A stretch of DNA of 7,280 bases. Source: GW2011-AR5 sp041645025 (GTDB lineage Archaea; Aenigmatarchaeota; Aenigmatarchaeia; GW2011-AR5). The stretch spans positions 1 through 7,280 of the forward strand of contig JBAZQV010000040.1 in assembly GCA_041645025.1 (NCBI GenBank), written 5' to 3'. The notes under the pieces were generated by a model. It made no database searches, had not been told where the DNA came from, and saw only the letters and a program-made list of their open reading frames with translations. Position 1 is the first letter of the stretch. The number at the start of each line of letters is the position of its first letter. Shown here piece after piece: positions 6,301-7,280 of the stretch. Position numbers and translations under genes: made by a program.

Positions 6301-7210
6301 TAACACCGATAGTATTTTTGTCAAAACAAAGACCACAAATCTCGACGAGGCAAAAGAACTTGGCGAAAACATATCGAAATTTATAACAGACAAACTACCG
6401 GGCCACCTCGAACTTGACTTTGAAAAAATATACCGAACCTTTCTGATATTGACGAAGAAGCGTTACGCTGGCTGGCGATTTGACAAAACCGACGAAGGGT
6501 GGCATGATGGTATTGAAATGCGGGGTATTGAGACTGTGAGAAGGGATTGGTGTCCCTTGGTTTCCGAGCTGATGGAGAAAGTGCTTCACACAATTTTAAA
6601 AGAGGGCGATCTGGCGAAAGCCATAGAACTCGTAAAAAGCACCATTAATGACCTGCGTGACGGAAAAATCCCGCTGGAAAAGCTGACAATAATAAAAGGC
6701 ATCACAAAACATGTGGACAGCTATGAAGGTATGCTTCCTCACATAGAGCTCGCGAGGAAGCTGACAAAGAGAAACCCCCACGACCCGCCAAAGATAGGCG
6801 ACCGTCTTGGGTTTGTAATAATAAAGGGTGACCAGATGCTCTCAAAGCGTGCAGAAGACCCGAAATATGTGGAGCAAAATAAAATTCAGCTCGACTCCGA
6901 CTATTATATTCAGAATCAGCTCTTTCCTCCAATAGAAAGAATTCTGACAGCTGTTGGCATACAGAGGAGCGAGGTTCTTGGCACTGGCAGGCAGATGTCT
7001 CTCGGAGATATCATGAGCGGCCGCAAAAGAGAAATGAAACATAACATAGATATTACGTACAAGAAGCCGCTTGACGGGTGGGAAGACTTTATCTGCAAGA
7101 AATGCTCAAAAAGTTACAGAAGAATGCCGCTGAACGGCCTCTGCGAGTGCGGCGGCGAAATACTGATAGGTTATCGCGGCTCTACCGGCGATAAGGTATC
7201 TGTCGGGTAA
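3314..7210 (+). CDS. polB: Family B replicative DNA polymerase with an in-frame intein
   Basis: The precursor is 1298 residues; removing the intein (585-997) leaves 885, slightly longer than typical archaeal PolB. It replicates DNA with PCNA and proofreads. The N-terminal domain keeps DADYFL (9-14) and QPYFYV (41-46), matching part of the uracil-sensing pocket of archaeal PolB. Proofreading motifs are complete: Exo I FDIEC (Asp167, Glu169), Exo II YNINMFD (Asp249), Exo III YCRKD (Tyr348, Asp352). Polymerase motif A is DFKSLYPSI (449-457), motif B is KDISNSFYG (531-539), and motif C is split by the intein: YGD (582-584) joined to TDSIF (998-1002). KKRY at 1048-1051 is the thumb motif. QMSLGDIM (1227-1234) resembles a PCNA-binding box but lacks the usual aromatic pair. 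The end has a Cys4 module, C1261-x2-C1264-x12-C1277-x-C1279. A TAG codon directly precedes the ATG in frame, so no upstream extension is possible. Without splicing the enzyme should be inactive as a polymerase. Confidence 0.98.
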   Translation: MIIRFQLLDADYFLNGNKPVLRLFGRDDGGRAVCVLYDKMQPYFYVKCKPENLNGINAKVEEVKKFLAVGYQKEPTTLYKITLVNPQDVPKLKDQLLSNKLIEDAFEADILFKYRFMVDRNLYGMQWLEVEGERVSTIVSKTPAFRAEFIKSLEINENADLKYMAFDIECVPSDPRKPLNEKKDGIVMISLAFSHEHRGRKSLVLVAKRTVGENVQGFSTEKEMLEEFLKVINDYDPDVVTGYNINMFDFPYIIERLKQNKLPQNLGRTDKITFSRTLGITQEYVLTGRVVVDPYQILKKDPWVKFPRYDLNTVARLLLNDEKHDIEYGEMSGLWNGTRENLSKFIEYCRKDAELALKLVLDRGMLDKFVELSKVSGLLLQDVMGGQTRRIETMILHEFRKKGFVMPLVPSKAELVRRTKERDKQGLKGAIVLEPKKGLQSEGCVLVLDFKSLYPSIMRTYNVSPDTLTSSEENSHQSPSGAYFIDQSIHEGIFPNILARVLAARNSAKKLMKTKKGEEKRILNAKQLALKDISNSFYGYTGYTRARLYTIDVANTITAYGRKNIEKTRKLVEENFDVEVVYGDSITKDRFVTLLNPDGVIEVKNIEELFEQHKEHAARTPDGKERIPLAGYKALTVNPDRTAEWSPVKEVIRHKTNKKIYRVGQKFGETIVTEDHSLMTINNELLEETKPGQIADRKVARVEKIPQVKQLQIIDMYELLKNYTYRRKYKGRIKTATFHADDNFVWFGWENRKTPIKIRRFIDIDSGEFDALCKLIGAYAAEGSSSTMETSVRYGSSIASSDSEWLKELQAAYALLFEGAETCIIRSTTGIRELAYGDKKILYEDMTCKLQMMNSLSAVVFKVLCGQKSYGKKLPSFVFHIPEAKQNIILHHMLKGDGYIEKSVRYTDAYKAANFRYDTKSLNLISCLSLLLTMQGRKYTIRFRKDKSVYRITTCSKYNNNLRTNVCEELYDGYVYDLAVDKNHMFVDACGQILLHNTDSIFVKTKTTNLDEAKELGENISKFITDKLPGHLELDFEKIYRTFLILTKKRYAGWRFDKTDEGWHDGIEMRGIETVRRDWCPLVSELMEKVLHTILKEGDLAKAIELVKSTINDLRDGKIPLEKLTIIKGITKHVDSYEGMLPHIELARKLTKRNPHDPPKIGDRLGFVIIKGDQMLSKRAEDPKYVEQNKIQLDSDYYIQNQLFPPIERILTAVGIQRSEVLGTGRQMSLGDIMSGRKREMKHNIDITYKKPLDGWEDFICKKCSKSYRRMPLNGLCECGGEILIGYRGSTGDKVSVG
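5066..6304 (+). mobile_element. Intein with LAGLIDADG homing endonuclease in PolB motif C
   Basis: Residues 585-997 of the polymerase precursor (413 residues) form a full-size intein. It starts with Ser585 (SITKDRFVTLLNPDG) as the splicing nucleophile, has the block B motif VTEDHS with Thr673 and His676, and ends VYDLAVDKNHMFV (block F) then ILLHN, with penultimate His996 and Asn997. The next residue, Thr998, is the +1 nucleophile. Two dodecapeptide motifs mark a homing endonuclease: LCKLIGAYAAEGS with Glu782, and ILHHMLKGDGYI with Asp897. Both acidic positions are present, so cleavage activity is plausible. The insertion lies exactly between the Asp and Thr of YGD-TDS, a site used repeatedly by archaeal PolB inteins. 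The endonuclease would cut intein-less polB alleles and copy the intein by recombination. All splicing residues I can locate are intact, so splicing is expected. Confidence 0.97.
5627..6013 (+). other. Homing endonuclease core between the two LAGLIDADG motifs
   Basis: The first dodecapeptide-like motif (LCKLIGAYAAEG, 772-783) and the second (ILHHMLKGDGYI, 889-900) bound the DNA-cleaving core, about 105 residues apart. Glu782 and Asp897 take the positions of the metal-binding acids. The first motif uses Glu in place of Asp, as seen in other archaeal inteins with an A-E-G-S form. The part after the second motif up to about 6220 is probably still the endonuclease or a connector to the C-terminal splicing blocks. 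Confidence 0.8.
7094..7150 (+). other. C-terminal Cys4 metal-binding module of PolB
   Basis: CKKC (1261-1264) and CEC (1277-1279), separated by twelve residues and followed by GG, form a small ribbon-like metal site after the PCNA-binding-like segment. It may hold zinc or an Fe-S cluster, by analogy with the C-terminal cysteine motifs of eukaryotic B-family polymerases; the analogy is an inference. The spacing C-x2-C-x12-C-x-C is somewhat irregular in its second half. Confidence 0.7.
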
Positions 7211-7279
7211 CTACACAAAATTAAAGTATCTTCTAAGTTTTTTCCTCAAAGGTCTTAGTTCAAGTCTTCTACTAGAATC
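7211..7279 (-). CDS. Possible C-terminal tail of a convergent gene entering from the right edge
   Basis: On the minus strand the window edge is open in one frame for 22 codons to a TAG at 7211-7213, giving DSSRRLELRPLRKKLRRYF followed by NFV. The basic, amphipathic composition looks like a real protein tail, and the stop would directly abut the polymerase stop. A frame this short can easily be open by chance and I recognise no family. If it is not coding, the 70 bases after polB hold only a short T-tract. Confidence 0.35.
   Translation of the reverse strand, partial: DSSRRLELRPLRKKLRRYFNFV
7238..7243 (+). terminator. T-tract after polB
   Basis: A run of six T begins 28 bases after the polymerase stop codon and is followed by CC-T. 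It could end the polB message, since archaeal termination needs only a U-rich stretch. It overlaps the possible convergent reading frame. Confidence 0.35.
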
Positions 7280-7280
7280 G

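Noticed and set aside
1..7280. CRISPR array or other direct-repeat array
   Set aside because: No regularly spaced direct repeats were seen anywhere in the window.

Overview
The window is archaeal chromosomal DNA. The evidence is an archaeal-type family B DNA polymerase carrying an intein, an archaeal nascent polypeptide-associated complex (NAC) protein with its C-terminal UBA domain, a stand-alone archaeal TctA/DUF112 permease, and TATA boxes at a fixed short distance from start codons with little or no leader. The moderate GC content, compact layout and small orphan proteins would suit a DPANN or uncultivated euryarchaeal lineage. Nothing in the window (no rRNA, for example) fixes the lineage, so that is a guess.

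Layout, left to right. The left edge (1-210, minus strand) holds the first 70 codons of an IS200/IS605-type TnpB, cut by the window edge; a small GC-rich hairpin lies upstream of it. Then two minus-strand genes, a class I SAM-dependent methyltransferase (318-1064) and a TctA-family membrane permease (1100-2284), are read in the order permease then methyltransferase. A 59-bp divergent promoter region (2285-2343) contains one near-palindromic TATA-like element and a 15-bp inverted repeat, and separates the permease from a plus-strand pair: nac (2344-2670) and a two-helix small membrane protein (2680-2901). Convergent to this pair is a 62-residue minus-strand orphan (2956-3144) with a textbook TATA box. 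The right half is one gene, a family B replicative DNA polymerase (3314-7210). Its motif C is split by a 413-residue intein (5066-6304) carrying a LAGLIDADG homing endonuclease. A short minus-strand reading frame entering from the right edge (7211-7279) may be the tail of a convergent gene.

How the genes work together. The polymerase can only act after protein splicing, because the intein separates the two catalytic aspartates of motif C; the spliced enzyme would be 885 residues with 3'-5' exonuclease, polymerase, a degenerate PCNA-binding motif and a C-terminal Cys4 metal-binding module. NAC acts at the ribosome exit tunnel, and the small membrane protein 9 bp downstream is probably co-transcribed with it. 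The other genes look like an unrelated mosaic of housekeeping and accessory functions. No stretch over 300 bases lacks a gene. I saw no tRNA, rRNA or CRISPR array. No clearly new multi-gene system is evident; the most informative items are the intein, the unnoticed minus-strand TnpB fragment, the nac-linked membrane protein and the shared promoter region.
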